Translations under genes and position numbers: made by a program
The notes under the pieces: generated by a model
What the model was told of the DNA's origin: nothing
What the model saw: only the letters and a program-made list of their open reading frames with translations
Database searches by the model: none
Source: Neolecta irregularis DAH-3
Taxonomy: Eukaryota; Ascomycota; Neolectomycetes; Neolectales; Neolectaceae
Length of the DNA: 13,845 nucleotides
Direction: 5' to 3'
NCBI GenBank assembly: GCA_001929475.1
Contig: LXFE01000616.1
Span: forward strand, 1-13,845
Shown here: positions 1 through 10,275 of the stretch, in pieces
Layout: each line of letters starts with the position of its first letter
Position numbering within the stretch: the first letter of the stretch is position 1

Positions 1-38
1 CTATCTTCCACATAGGTGCTATATATACATGATACTTA

Positions 39-386
39 GTGTCTACGCTATACCTCTCTCATACGCTGAGGGAGTCTCCGCTCTCTGTACAGATATCCAG
101 GTTTACCTCAAGGGAGTATCTCCGTTACACTCACTGCTTTACGACACGTCCACTACCTGACCCGATCCGCAAATCCACCAATTATGATGGTACCGGTAAT
201 CAAGAGAAATCTAAGCAAAGAGCCAACAATGAATGCTATAATTGGGGACTGCCAGGGTACTATGCAAGAGCCTGCCTGAAAGGACGGAGCAAGAATGTAA
301 GCTATGCGCTTAGAAGTACGATAAGACCAGGTGTTCTAACTAGCCTAAGTATTCGTACTTCTTACAAAGGGACATACCAAGCCTAA
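39..386 (+). mobile_element. Decayed retrotransposon gag fragment with a degenerate zinc knuckle
   Basis: An open frame of 115 codons contains CYNWGLPGYYARAC at 234-275. This has the spacing of a retroviral-type CCHC knuckle (C-x2-C-x4-H-x4-C) found near the end of Gag in LTR retrotransposons and in cellular CCHC proteins. The second Cys is replaced by Trp and the His by Tyr, so it could not bind zinc normally. Basic and Asn-rich residues (QEKSKQRANNE) just before it fit a nucleocapsid tail. No protease, reverse transcriptase or integrase frame follows, and no LTR pair is visible, so this would be a relic. The rest of the frame is not recognisable, and a cellular CCHC protein or a chance match is possible. 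Confidence 0.35.
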
Positions 387-1320
387 GTGCATTTATATAC
401 TTCCCGTCAAGCAACCTTGCCGTATTGGTAAGGTATACCACACAGTTTAGGTAGTCTAAAAGATGGTCAGCTATATAAAACTAAAAAACTATAAAACGAT
501 ACAAACTTTGTTGAAAGTGATAATGATTTCTTCAGATTCAAAAGCAGATATATACCGGTGGTACCGGGGAAACTAAACTCATGACACCTTTCTACATTAC
601 CGCTTTTTATTTCCACAAGGTCACTTGTTTGCAGCGGGGGTGTTGTTTTAGTTCGATTTGTAACCGTAGCGTCGGCTTTAACAATGACGCAGCCTAAATC
701 AAATAACTTGCATGAATTCCAGACTCCGCTTCTCCAACAACCATTCATGTCTGAGGAGCAGCGAACATTCACATTTGCTACTGGTACCCATCCTCATTCT
801 GCCCAAGTACTAATCCCACACCAGCTGCAAGCGACATGCGGTTCCCACATACAAATCAAGTTCCCTCTTTCATTTTTGCATGTTCTGTCTTACTTACAGA
901 CAAAACATTGTCACCAGAACTTTCTCGATTTTAAAAGGTCTGTTTTGGTCATTCTTTCTCGCTGAGGTTGTAGATGTGAACAGGCAAAGGGTAAGGATTA
1001 TAAACCTTGCATACAGTTCTTCAGGGCGTATATGTCGTTCTCCTATACTTTGCTAAATACAGATACCGATCTTTGTGTCCTACGTCATGGGTAGATTTAT
1101 TCTCGATGACATGATACGGCATTGATTTTTATAGACAGATAAGTGGGAATCAGAAATTGAGGAAGTAAGATTTTGCATGATTGATATTTTGCTTATTATA
1201 GGGAAAGTATCCTTACGATCTAGAATGAACATTTGCAATTATCAATTGTCTTGTTCAAGGCTATAAAATCAGGAATTGCAATTATTTCAGCAAACGATCA
1301 ACTCTGTTCTAAAATATTCT
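387..1320. other. No supportable gene; 3' flank of DPL1
   Basis: Only short open frames occur here, for example 684-965 on plus and 467-772 on minus. Neither shows a recognisable domain, membrane segment or repeat. They overlap antiparallel, which suggests at most one is real. A TATA-like A/T stretch lies at 471-496. The right-hand part, from roughly 1200 to 1320, is A/T-rich and probably includes the DPL1 3' untranslated region. I see no tRNA, rRNA or clear repeat. Confidence 0.4.
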
Positions 1321-3164
1321 TCATGCTTTGTATAACATATCGTTATAACCGATTGCAAGATCTTCTATTACCATGTGCGGCACACTTCCGGCTACTCCAT
1401 ACAACATCGCCTGCTGTCCAGCTTGTCTAGGCTTACCTTGAATCTTGAGATCTTCAACAACATCTTTGAGGTCCGCAATAAAGGTATCAACAACTGGGAC
1501 GGTCAGCATCGTACAAGCTATGTGAACTGCAGGCGGTGATTGTAGAGCATTCAATGCCCATCCCCGACTGTGGAGCATAATATCTGCAACATCGTAAATA
1601 TTGAGTGTTTCTGACATGAATGCGACGACGGAAGCCAATGGTTGTCCCACTATGTCAATATCAGGAATCGTATCACGGATGGCGGATTCGATTTTTTTAG
1701 CAGCACCCACGATCGCCCGGCAAGATGCAATGTATCCAGACTCACCTTGACTCATAAGAGATGCCCAACATCCAGCTATCAAAGCACCAGGCCTATACAT
1801 TAGAAATGTTGAATCCCAACTTGGTTTACCTTGACCCAGCTATAGAAGGACTTGCATATACACCACCCGGCCATGAAGTCGTAATAAAGTACTGATGCCT
1901 TCGAAGTTGTTTATCCCGATACATGATAACCGAATTCCCTTTTGGTGCGAATCCATATTTGTGTGTATCACAAGAAATACTAGAAACACCATCTAGCCCG
2001 AAATCAAATGGTTCTGAAGGAAATCCTGCTTTCTCGAGGAACGGCATAATAAAAGATCCGAGGCACGCATCGACGTGTAAAGGAACATGTTTCTTCAGTG
2101 CAAGTTTACTTAGCGCAGAAATATTATCAATGATTCCATGAGGGAAATTAGGTGCTGATCCTGCAATCTAGCCGGTTAGATAATATGGAAATATTAGAAT
2201 ACTAATATAGTGTTCTTGTTAATCAAGCGACTCATTGCGTTTATATCGACCTTTCTAGTAACTGGGTCTATTGGCACATGATGAATCTTAATCTTGAAGT
2301 AATGTGCTGCTTTATCAAAGGCTGCATGGATGGTAACAGGAACAACCCTTTCTTGTGAGAAAAACCTTTTATGGAAAACAATACATTTCAGGCTCGGTGA
2401 CGCCTCGATCATGATATGCCTTCTCTCGAAAACATTTACATGCCATCAGAATCGATTCTGTGCCCCCACTTGTCGTGGTTCCCCCTGCATTAGGAGGCGC
2501 ATTATACATGGCAAGAACCTGTTTAATAAGCATTTTAGCACAGTTTGTTCTCACCATTGCCACGACTTCCGCTTCCATTTTGCGGACACCGGGAAATGCG
2601 TCCGGGTGTAATGGATTACTCATTGAAAACATCTCACATGCCCGAAGCATAATTGCAGAATGTTCCTTGCCGCCATGATAAACTGCCCCAGAAACCCTAC
2701 CATTCTCCCAGTCTAGTGCTTTCATTTCCAAAAGTCTTGTCGTTAATATCGAGAATCTAGTAGAATATACTTGACTAGTTCTTGGGTGATTTGCTCTTCT
2801 GTGAAACCGTTCTTGGGTAGCGAGAGATATCTTGTCACCCCTTGAGGAATCATTTTATTTTCCATGTCATTCAGAGTTTTCTTGATATCACGGTCAACTC
2901 GATTCTTGATTCCGGGCACATTTTTCATAATCAAGGTTGAGCAATAGCGAGACAAACATGAAAATAGCCGCTGGCCCATTAATTACATTTCGTCCCGGTG
3001 GATCAAACCTGGGCGGAACCAAGTGGACCGTATCCCTTGACTTGTCTGTATCCTTTTGCAGACCAGCGGAGCAAAAATAACAAAAAGATGACATTTCGGA
3101 ATTGCCCCACGATCAAGGAGATCTTTTCACTCCAGGTCGCCTGTTGTAGAACCTTTCTTATCAT
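1321..3164 (-). CDS. DPL1: Sphingosine-1-phosphate lyase (PLP-dependent)
   Basis: Predicted exons: 3164-3009, 2970-2771, 2735-2555, 2518-2385, 2347-2203, 2167-1830, 1792-1321 (TGA), giving 541 aa. The enzyme cleaves phosphorylated long-chain bases to a fatty aldehyde and phosphoethanolamine at the ER, the exit step of sphingolipid catabolism. An N-terminal hydrophobic segment ([10 protein letters not shown]) is the expected ER anchor. The fold-type I PLP core follows: [20 protein letters not shown] (about residues 193-201), HVDACLG, and the Schiff-base lysine in [13 protein letters not shown] (about K342). YGVAGS lies near the C-terminus. Six introns of 35-38 nt are needed. Intron 3 (2519-2554, 36 nt) and intron 5 (2168-2202, acceptor CTAG) are described in the findings. 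The first in-frame ATG is at 3164. The product is shorter than yeast Dpl1 (589 aa), with the lack at the N-terminus, so a further 5' exon is possible. No catalytic residue is missing. Confidence 0.95.
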
Positions 3165-3677
3165 CTTGAAATATGGCCCCCTATTGCGTTTTAGTTGGAC
3201 AAAATCCACCAGGATCAATGTGGACTGGTGTGAGTGTTGTTGAATAATTCCCTTGTTAAGGAAATAACCAATATACACTATTTATTAGTTTTTTCCGAGT
3301 CCAGTCTGTCTGGCTAGTCCAGGCAGATTTACTTTAATAGTTGATAATACAAAAACATCTTCCTCTGGGCCTCCAGTTCCTGTTTTCCATCTATTTTATC
3401 TAGTTGATCACACAAAACATCTTCCCCTGGACCACCTATTCCTATTTCCCTGTATCCACCACTTCTTCCCGCTATGGGTTCCTCATGCCCTAGCAATTGC
3501 TGCAGTTGGTAAGTATGGTTGCTTTCGGCCGAGTGGAGACCCTACAACTGGGAGAAGAAAGACAATGCCGATCACAGCCGTATATCACAGTTACTGCATG
3601 TACAAAATGATCTGGACCCCATAAAAACCCTCGTTCCTTCAAGGTGATCAATTATTTTTTCACAACTCGTGGTGATA
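3165..3677. other. Intergenic region, DPL1 5' flank to MRPL33 3' end
   Basis: No gene is recognised. The frame of DPL1 exon 1 stays open upstream of its first ATG to about 3278, without another ATG. A missing 5' exon or untranslated leader could therefore lie here. The centre holds a diverged direct repeat, listed separately. The remainder (3460-3677) is mixed sequence in which I see no RNA gene. Confidence 0.5.
3338..3461. repeat. Two-copy direct repeat, about 63-bp period
   Basis: Copy 1 begins at 3338 and copy 2 at 3401. Both begin TAGTTGAT, continue through AC-rich sequence to AAAACATCTTCC, then CTGG-CC-CC-TTCCT and a pyrimidine-rich tail. Over the alignable first 50 or so bases they differ at about one position in six, so the duplication is old or under little constraint. 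The frame is not obviously coding. It could be a local tandem duplication or a relic of a larger repeat. Confidence 0.6.
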
Positions 3678-3929
3678 TCAATTTCCTTCCACGTAAAATC
3701 CAGCTGGAGGTTTTCTCAAACGCTTTGCTTCAGCAGGGGAGACAGCCTTTGAGACCTCCTCGACTCTTACAAGCTCCTTGACTTTTAGGATCATTCCAAC
3801 TGTCTGCTGGTTGACTGGATAACAAACCGTTTGCATCCTTTTTCGCAATCCAAGAGATTCAAGAACTCGGCGCGTAGTTTTTTTGGGTAGACCGATAGCC
3901 GAGCGAATCAGGGTTACTTTAAAAAACAT
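3678..3929 (-). CDS. MRPL33: Mitochondrial large-subunit ribosomal protein uL30m
   Basis: A single uninterrupted frame of 83 aa from ATG at 3929 to TGA at 3678. It begins [20 protein letters not shown] and continues [20 protein letters not shown] with [15 protein letters not shown], the L30/uL30 fold as in yeast Mrpl33 (86 aa). The family carries a short KVTLxRSxIGxP start, a basic LGLxKR loop and a KVKELVxV strand, all present. It is a structural protein of the mitochondrial 54S/39S subunit and should be imported post-translationally. No cleavable presequence is evident, as in the yeast protein. The tail ([12 protein letters not shown]) matches the usual end of fungal homologues. It is divergently arranged with SEC6, with start codons 162 bp apart. 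It is the only gene here without an intron. Confidence 0.93.
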   Translation of the reverse strand: MFFKVTLIRSAIGLPKKTTRRVLESLGLRKRMQTVCYPVNQQTVGMILKVKELVRVEEVSKAVSPAEAKRLRKPPAGFYVEGN

Positions 3930-4091
3930 GTCTAGCTGTTAAATGAGAATGAGACGAGCATGAGAAAGATGTACTTGTTGAGAGTTCGTAGCCCAACTCT
4001 GATTTTGGAAAGAATTCGTTCCGGTCGTGGCCGACTCCCCACAACAAAGCCATACCCGTAAACGAAAGCCAATAATCCTTCGTGTATTTCT
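3930..4091. promoter_or_regulatory. Shared divergent promoter of MRPL33 and SEC6
   Basis: Only 162 bp separate the two start codons, so both 5' untranslated regions and core promoters must fit here. A CCAAT pentamer is present at 4069-4073, 19 bp before the SEC6 start. CCAAT is the recognition core of the HAP/NF-Y complex, which drives many mitochondrial genes in fungi, but a single pentamer is weak evidence. No clear TATA box is seen. Confidence 0.5.
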
Positions 4092-6524
4092 ATGAACCGA
4101 GAATATTCGAGTTTGTCTGTCCAGCGGTTTGAATTACTTTTGGAATTGTCAACTTACAACCAGTGTCGGGGAACTTCTTCGTCAGCCAGATGTACATTGC
4201 CCCATAACAGAGTATTGACAGAAAAGGACCTTGATAAAATAGGTTTGTTAAAGGCCCGCTTTCTGCGTGAGAAAGTTGCTGTCGAGGCTCAGCTCAAAGC
4301 CGGCGTCAAGACTCAACTGGATACAACTCAGGTAAACAATGGGTTTTTAAATACTAAGATACAGTCTGGTCTCGATGAACTCGATGGAAGTCATAAGCAT
4401 TTACTCGCTATTAGAGAAGAGATGATGAAGGTTCATCTCTGATTTGATTTGTTTAACGCAAGATTGATAAATTGTGCGCCGAATCTCAATTGATGGTCAA
4501 AGATTTTCCACTAATTCGTCGAGTACATCTCCTGGAACTATCCCAGATCTCAACAGCTAGATATCTAAAATACATCGCAATTTTGCTGCTGTGCAGGATA
4601 TGGTCACTCAGCTTGAAGAGATGCATACCAATCTTGATACGGTTCAAGCGCTATTAATTGAAGATGACGATGGTTGTGGATTTTTCAATCTCTGTTCTAA
4701 ACTTTAGATGAGGAACTGAAAATGAGTAATCTTTTGGCCATCCATTTTATCATTTCTCGACTTCAAGGTTTTCAGAATGACGCTAGACAACAAGCTCTCA
4801 AGACTGACGAAAGTATTCAGAAAACACTAGATCGGTACTTCGAACGACTTGACGAAATGACAGATATTTTTCACGATAAATTATGGAAGATATGCCTCTA
4901 TATTCTTGACCTAATTCGCGACAATAACACTAGCTTGGTCGTTAGGATTGCCAAGATCATCGATGTCGAAGAGCGGAATGACGAAAAAGCTTTAGCTCTT
5001 CAGGATGCTCGCTCCAATCACCGCGAGCTTGCTTCCAAATTCAGTGTTGTGCAATCCGTTACTCGCCTTGTACGGCATTACAAGCAAAAATTCTTTGAAG
5101 CCATCAACACTTCAATCTGTACAAAATTTGTGGATCAGGCCAATGGGGGAGGTCATAGTGTTCTTTTGGACAACTATGACTGGATCTTTGATGACTTGAC
5201 GCTCGTACGAGATCGACTTACACATTTAGTTCCTTCCACATGGAACATCGTTGATGAATATGTGAAATTCTATCATACTAACGTATACAACATACTTAAT
5301 GCCTTATTGGCTGCAGAGCCCGATGCTGCAACTAATTTACGGATCTTAGAATGGACCAAGATGTATTATTCAACAATGACAAAGGAAATCCGTATTCCAA
5401 AATCTCAACTTGAGCCGAAATTGCTGGATGGAAAAGAATCACAACTTATGGACGACTACTTACAACTCATTGTCAGCAAGGTCGAGGAATGGATGTCTAA
5501 TCTCGCGGTATCCGCTACGAAAGAGTTTACTGCGCGAACAGAGCCACCCGAGATTGATGGCGATAACCTGTATGGTATGCAGGGTGCCGTAATCATGTTT
5601 CAAATGATAAGTCAACAAATTGACGTTGCTCTTGATAGCGGGCAGGGAAAAATCCTGGCGAGTGTCGTCCATGAATCAGTATCCGCGATGAAGAAGCGTC
5701 AAGAGGGTTGGCAAACACTCCTGTTATCCGAAGTTGAAAAACAAATCGAGACCCCGCAGGAAATCCCACCAGGGTTGGTCGAGTATATAATCGCACTGGC
5801 AAACGATCAAATTCGAAACGCTGATTATACGGAAGCCATATCAACACGTCTAGGGCCGCTCGTTAGTCAAAAGTATGCCACCCCAATTACAGAAAGTCTT
5901 AGCGGAGCTATCGATGGATTTTTGGATCTCGCGAAAGATTGTGTCTCAGTTTTGATTAGACTTGTTTTTAACGATCTCAAAGTCCCTTTCTCTTCAATCT
6001 TTACTTCGACATGGCATGGTGGTAACGATATGACATTAGTCGTCTCTACATTCCAGGAATATTTAGTCGATTTCAACGCTCATTTAAATGAAACCTTGTC
6101 AGAAATCCTGATCGAGGACTTATTGCAAATGTTTCTCGTAAACTACGTTACAGCTATACATAATAAAGGTGCCAAATTCACTATACCACAAGGCCTCGAG
6201 CAGATCCGGGAAGATGTTCGCCAAGCTTTCCTTTTCTTTGTCGATTATATACCAAGTGAAAATCTGCAGTATCATTTTGAAATTGTCGAGAGTATTCTCA
6301 CGCTCCTTTCCGTTCCCAAAGAAGGGTTCTTCGTCAACTTTGATCGTCTGACAGAGAAATATTGGGATACCCCAGTGTGGATAATGGAAGACTTGTTGAA
6401 GATTAGAGAAGACCTTGATAAGGGTGGGCGAAAAGATCTTTTAGAATATGTTCGGAGACGAAGAAAGGATTTAGATCAAGTGGCGAGAGAAGAAACAATC
6501 ATGGCAAGGCTCGTGAAGACATAA
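4092..6524 (+). CDS. SEC6: Exocyst complex subunit Sec6 (EXOC3)
   Basis: Predicted exons: 4092-4126, 4164-4191, 4227-4331, 4365-4430, 4463-4522, 4561-4672, 4708-6524 (TAA), giving 740 aa. Yeast Sec6 is 805 aa and human EXOC3 about 750 aa. Sec6 is a subunit of the octameric exocyst that tethers secretory vesicles at sites of polarised growth and contacts the SNARE Sec9/SNAP-25. After splicing the N-terminus reads LLRQPDDLDKIGLLKARFLR, then LDTTQSGLDEL, EEMMKIDKLCAESQ and FPLIRRISKIHRNF, the conserved N-terminal coiled coil. The long last exon carries the Sec6 helical bundles, including TSLVVRIAKIIDVEE, IRILEWTKMYY-type and PPEIDGDNLYGMQGAVIMFQM regions. All six introns (32-38 nt) fall in the first 600 bp, followed by an intronless 1.8-kb exon. 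Intron 3 is in frame and stop-free. The donor of intron 1 and hence the first 12 residues are the least certain part. Confidence 0.95.
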
Positions 6525-6581
6525 TGTTGAAATTCGTACGACCCTCCGAAAGTGGATTAACTGGAGTTTGGAAGTATTTAT

Positions 6582-9500
6582 TTATTGGTTGGCAATCTGT
6601 TCTACTATCTGTGCATAATTCTTTTGCAATGTACTTTCCAGTGCACCACCGTCTTTGATGAACTGTGCGGCAGACAATGCATACTCGCACCAACGATGAC
6701 AATCAGTGAAGTTGGACGCGCTACAATTTAGTTAGTTTGCATTAAATTCTAAAATACCAGAATAAATCAACGGCATGATTCCAAACAATTGATGATAATA
6801 GTTGAATCTCATCCTGTGGATAGTTATCCTAGTAAAATTAGGAAGAGTGATGCTATTTTTGACCTTGTGGTCTCTGATAGTCTGCAATGCTAGAGGGAAA
6901 ATTTCATTTGCGGCATTTGATCGACTGGATAAAGATAGATCTAGTAGAATACGAATCCAACGACTGATTGTTGGAAGACCAAACTCGGTTACATGTGTTA
7001 TTGAGTAAATGAATATCGCCTGGATATTACTTTGCTTCCTAGAAAATCTCAACATACACGCAGACCTTCGAAAGAAACTTATATTCAGTACACTAGATCA
7101 GTCGATGACAAACCTGCAGTAGGACAAGACATGCCCGATAAGGCATTAGCCACGCTCTCAATCGTAGAAGATGAAAGTCTTCTAGAAAGAGCCACCTATG
7201 CATTAAAAATATAATCCACGTGGATCCCTACTTCGACAATCATAATGACATCAGGCCAGTTCTTAAAATGTATGGCAGCTTCAAGGTCATAGATTAGGAC
7301 CACACCATATTTAGAAGTCAAAGAGGGGTCTAACTTGTTGTACTCCGAAAGATCATCGCCGAGAAGATCCCATTCTGTTTTAAACTGGGCAACCTGCGAC
7401 TGAACCTGATGGTAGAAATTGGCCTACAACCTTAATCTCTTTTTGCACTACTAGTCTATGAAAAACCTTTCGGGTGATATGCTCTTCAGCCCGTGCCTCG
7501 AAAGAAGTCGCAGTCATAGAAACATATAGACACATTAGTCTGCGTAATATTAACGATTTGTCATTCAGATCATTTTCTCTTTGAAGTTCCAGAAACTATG
7601 TAATCAGATATGTGTGTGTAGTAAGATGCCTTGAGGGTTATGTTCGAAATACGCGATACGAGTGGAGGTTCCCAATCTCGACACCCTTTGACGAGAAGAT
7701 TGAAAGAATTGCAAGAGAACCAAGTAAGCTCGTGTTGGTTGAAAGACTCCTCCAAAGGCTGAGTATTGTTCTTTGACAAACGATTGTTGAATCCAATAGC
7801 TAGAGAAATGAGGGTTGTAAAAGAATTAAAAAAACCTTGTTCAAATAACTCGCAGATTGTAACGACAATCTCTGGCGGTGAGGAGGTCTGTATTTCATGT
7901 ATTGTCAATCTCAGAATACATCGAATTAAACCAAAGACTCGAATACCAGGTATTTTCTGGTCTGCACGTAAGCGAGAGAGAATTTCTTTAAGTATTTCAA
8001 CTGTAACTTTTTGTTTCTTTATGCTTTGTGCATCTAAAGCGCAAACATTCAGAATATTCGGTGTAAATCCAGGAGCATCGCAGAGCATACGCAAGTGATT
8101 CATTGCTATAAGATGAAAAGGAATATCAGTTTGCAAGCTTACCGTCTTTGTCGTCGTTGGACAATAGAGAGATTTTGTAAAAAAGATAGTGAGTGGTAGC
8201 ACTCATTCTCGTTTCTCTCAGAGAGCTCAGAATTTCTTTCGCCTCTCCGTAACGATGGAGTTCAATAAAACAGAGTATTAAACGTCTACATGAGTGGATC
8301 AACAGGTTAAAGGTATGGAGTACCTTGCTATTTTATTATCATTATTTCCAGAATGTGACATCAAGCAATGACGGGCTATTGCAAACCAGATAGCGGCAGA
8401 CTCGTATTTACATTGATTATAATAGCTTTCCGCTACCTTCCAAAGGAGCTTTAAAATCAGTCAAGTTGAAAAAGAATTAGTCACGATTTGTATTGAATGG
8501 GATGTTTTCTCACTGATCTTACTCTCCAGTTGCCGTTCCACCGCTGAAGAATGAGATTGGATCGATCAAACTACCAACCATCCAATATCTTGATGAGGGA
8601 ATCGGCCGACATGTCAACTTCATGTTGTATGACCCTTGTGCTATACCACACACGAGTTACGAGGACTCTTTCGAGAATTGGTTGAAATTCCTTCCCCAAT
8701 AATCGTGTCATGAGCATGCTATCAAGCAGCTTTGTCCCATGGTCAAAGCTGCATTTCAGCATTTGTGATGATTGGATAGAATACTTGCATTCAACAACTG
8801 GAGTTATACGAGAAAGGATACTATGACGTCAACATATAGAAGGAAACTAGACATACCAATCCACGTTGTGCTCGTTCATATTCAAAGAAGTAACCATGGC
8901 AGTAAGCGCTTCCCAATAATGTGCATCTAAGGTAACGACTTCTCCTTCAGCCCGCCTCGAATCGCCATTTTGCATAGCCTCGAGGAAGTTGAGACGAGTC
9001 ATATGCGTGTTCAGTCTCTTGGGGTACGTCTACAGCGTTAGTAATGCCGAGGAATCTCTTCAGAGGTTGAAACTTCAAGCATTATATCAATCAAAACTTG
9101 AATTTTCTCACAATCATCTTCGGTTCTCCGGGCTATATATGCGCTCGCTAAAATTCTTAGTCCGGGTAGATTTCTCAGAGTGTCACCTAAACCGTGAAGT
9201 ATGCTAAACTGAAGATCTAAATTGCTGGCTTCGCGAGAAGATTCTTGAATGATGTCGAATCCTCGACGATACCAGCGTATTGCGGGATCTAGGGACTTGC
9301 CATTCAGGTATGACTGCCCAAGCGTATTCAGGACCTCCACAGCGAATTCTTTTGTTCTCGAGTCGACCAATATCCATATTGATCGGTCTTGGCTTCAGTT
9401 ATTGGGGCCCTAAAGAACACACCAGTAGCTTTGGAATACATATAATCCGCCACAGAATCGTTTAACTGGGCACAAGCCTTCATCTTAGCAGGTCTAGATT

Positions 9501-10275
9501 ACAGTTTCCTTACCACTCTTGTTCGTTCCATAAAGTATTGACAAGTCAAGGAGGCAAAGTCTGTTTCTGCTTCCTTGCTACTCTCTCTGGTAAACTGAGA
9601 TAGCCTTGTTTGGTACTGTCGTCAGACCTGAAATTCAGGGAATGAGGTCTACGTCGGCGGCATATTCCAAGATTCTCAAACATGTGCCTAAGCGATTCTG
9701 AGATAGTGATGCTCTACTAGCCTTGATGGATGACATCAATGCTCTACGTACAGCTGAATAGATTTAAAAAGGCCCTGGTAAAGTGAATATACCCTTCTCA
9801 TCTTTCTTGTTCGTTCCCGAGATGAGCAAATAAAAGCCAATTGTTTTTACTAAGAGCATTCAGAATTGAACTGATATCAAGGTATACAAGAAGTATAGAC
9901 ATCCTTTTTGTCCGAGTCCTCAGTTGTCCTACCAAGTGATACTGACAGATTCCATAGCTTAATTCCTGTTTTTTCAGTCTCAAATATATGGATACTGAAA
10001 AGGCACCAACTGCGGCTACACCCATGTTCTCGAGTGATAAATTTCTGCTGATTGCCATGCATTTATCTAGTTTCTCTGATAGTTCGTTGATCTCGTCATT
10101 GATATGATCAATCTCCGAATTTTGTATGAGACGTTCGATCAAAGAGCAGGTCTGTTCTATGTTGAGGGTATCTGAGCCTCCTAGTCGGAGCAAAGTAGAC
10201 AAACCAACCTTTAATTGCCTGCCATTGCTGGAGAAGTGGAGCAGAAATGCGGTCTTTAGCTTTGAAAATCTCCAT
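6582..10275 (-). CDS. SPO22: Meiotic ZMM protein Spo22/Zip4 (TPR scaffold)
   Basis: Predicted exons: 10275-10209, 10171-10007, 9965-9888, 9849-9793, 9753-9653, 9615-9514, 9477-9423, 9387-9187, 9147-9074, 9029-8857, 8820-8785, 8748-8579, 8543-8485, 8448-8324, 8285-8143, 8105-7836, 7799-7630, 7595-7467, 7423-7232, 7195-7114, 7077-7058, 7019-6864, 6828-6758, 6720-6582 (TAA), giving 944 aa. Yeast Spo22/Zip4 is 975 aa and the animal relative is TEX11. The family is a TPR solenoid that links crossover factors to the synaptonemal complex. Supporting motifs are GIKLWNLSV near the N-terminus, LRILEYAAD, VADYMYSKA, DPAIRWYRRGFDII, the LLWKVAE and IARRLILC helices, ELTWFSCNSFNLL (about 649-661), SLILRRLMCLYVSM, ISRWIRILLDLSL and SSIVWNHAVDLF. 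It needs 23 introns of 34-44 nt. Introns 1, 2 and 6 have alternative splice choices; intron 17 is GC-AG. In-frame TAA codons lie immediately upstream of the ATG. Confidence 0.9.
7596..7629 (-). other. Predicted GC-AG intron (SPO22 intron 17)
   Basis: The exon ends ...CTC AAG and the next begins TTT CTG GAA. No GT donor can join these frames at a family-like length. A GC donor (GCATCT) with a CTGAT branch-like site and acceptor ATAG gives a 34-nt intron and restores ITLKFLELQREN. This corresponds to the conserved helix after the ELxWFS motif. Confidence 0.6.

Noticed and set aside
684-965. 93-codon plus-strand frame with an ATG
   Set aside because: No recognisable motif, overlaps a minus-strand frame of similar length, and no supporting gene signals; chance length in A/T-moderate DNA.
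3527-3536. GGCCGAGTGG resembles a tRNA A box (Leu/Ser type)
   Set aside because: No matching B box, acceptor stem or CCA-adjacent pairing could be found within 100 bp.
4192-4226. Continuous SEC6 N-terminal frame reading VLTEKDLDKIG from the 4092 ATG without splicing
   Set aside because: The conserved LLRQPDDLDKI is restored only by splicing 4127-4163 and 4192-4226; the unspliced N-terminus has no family match.
6582-10275. Reading the many disconnected minus-strand frames as a decayed SPO22 pseudogene
   Set aside because: All breaks can be removed with 34-44-nt introns and the result is a 944-aa frame with no stop; random decay would not do this.
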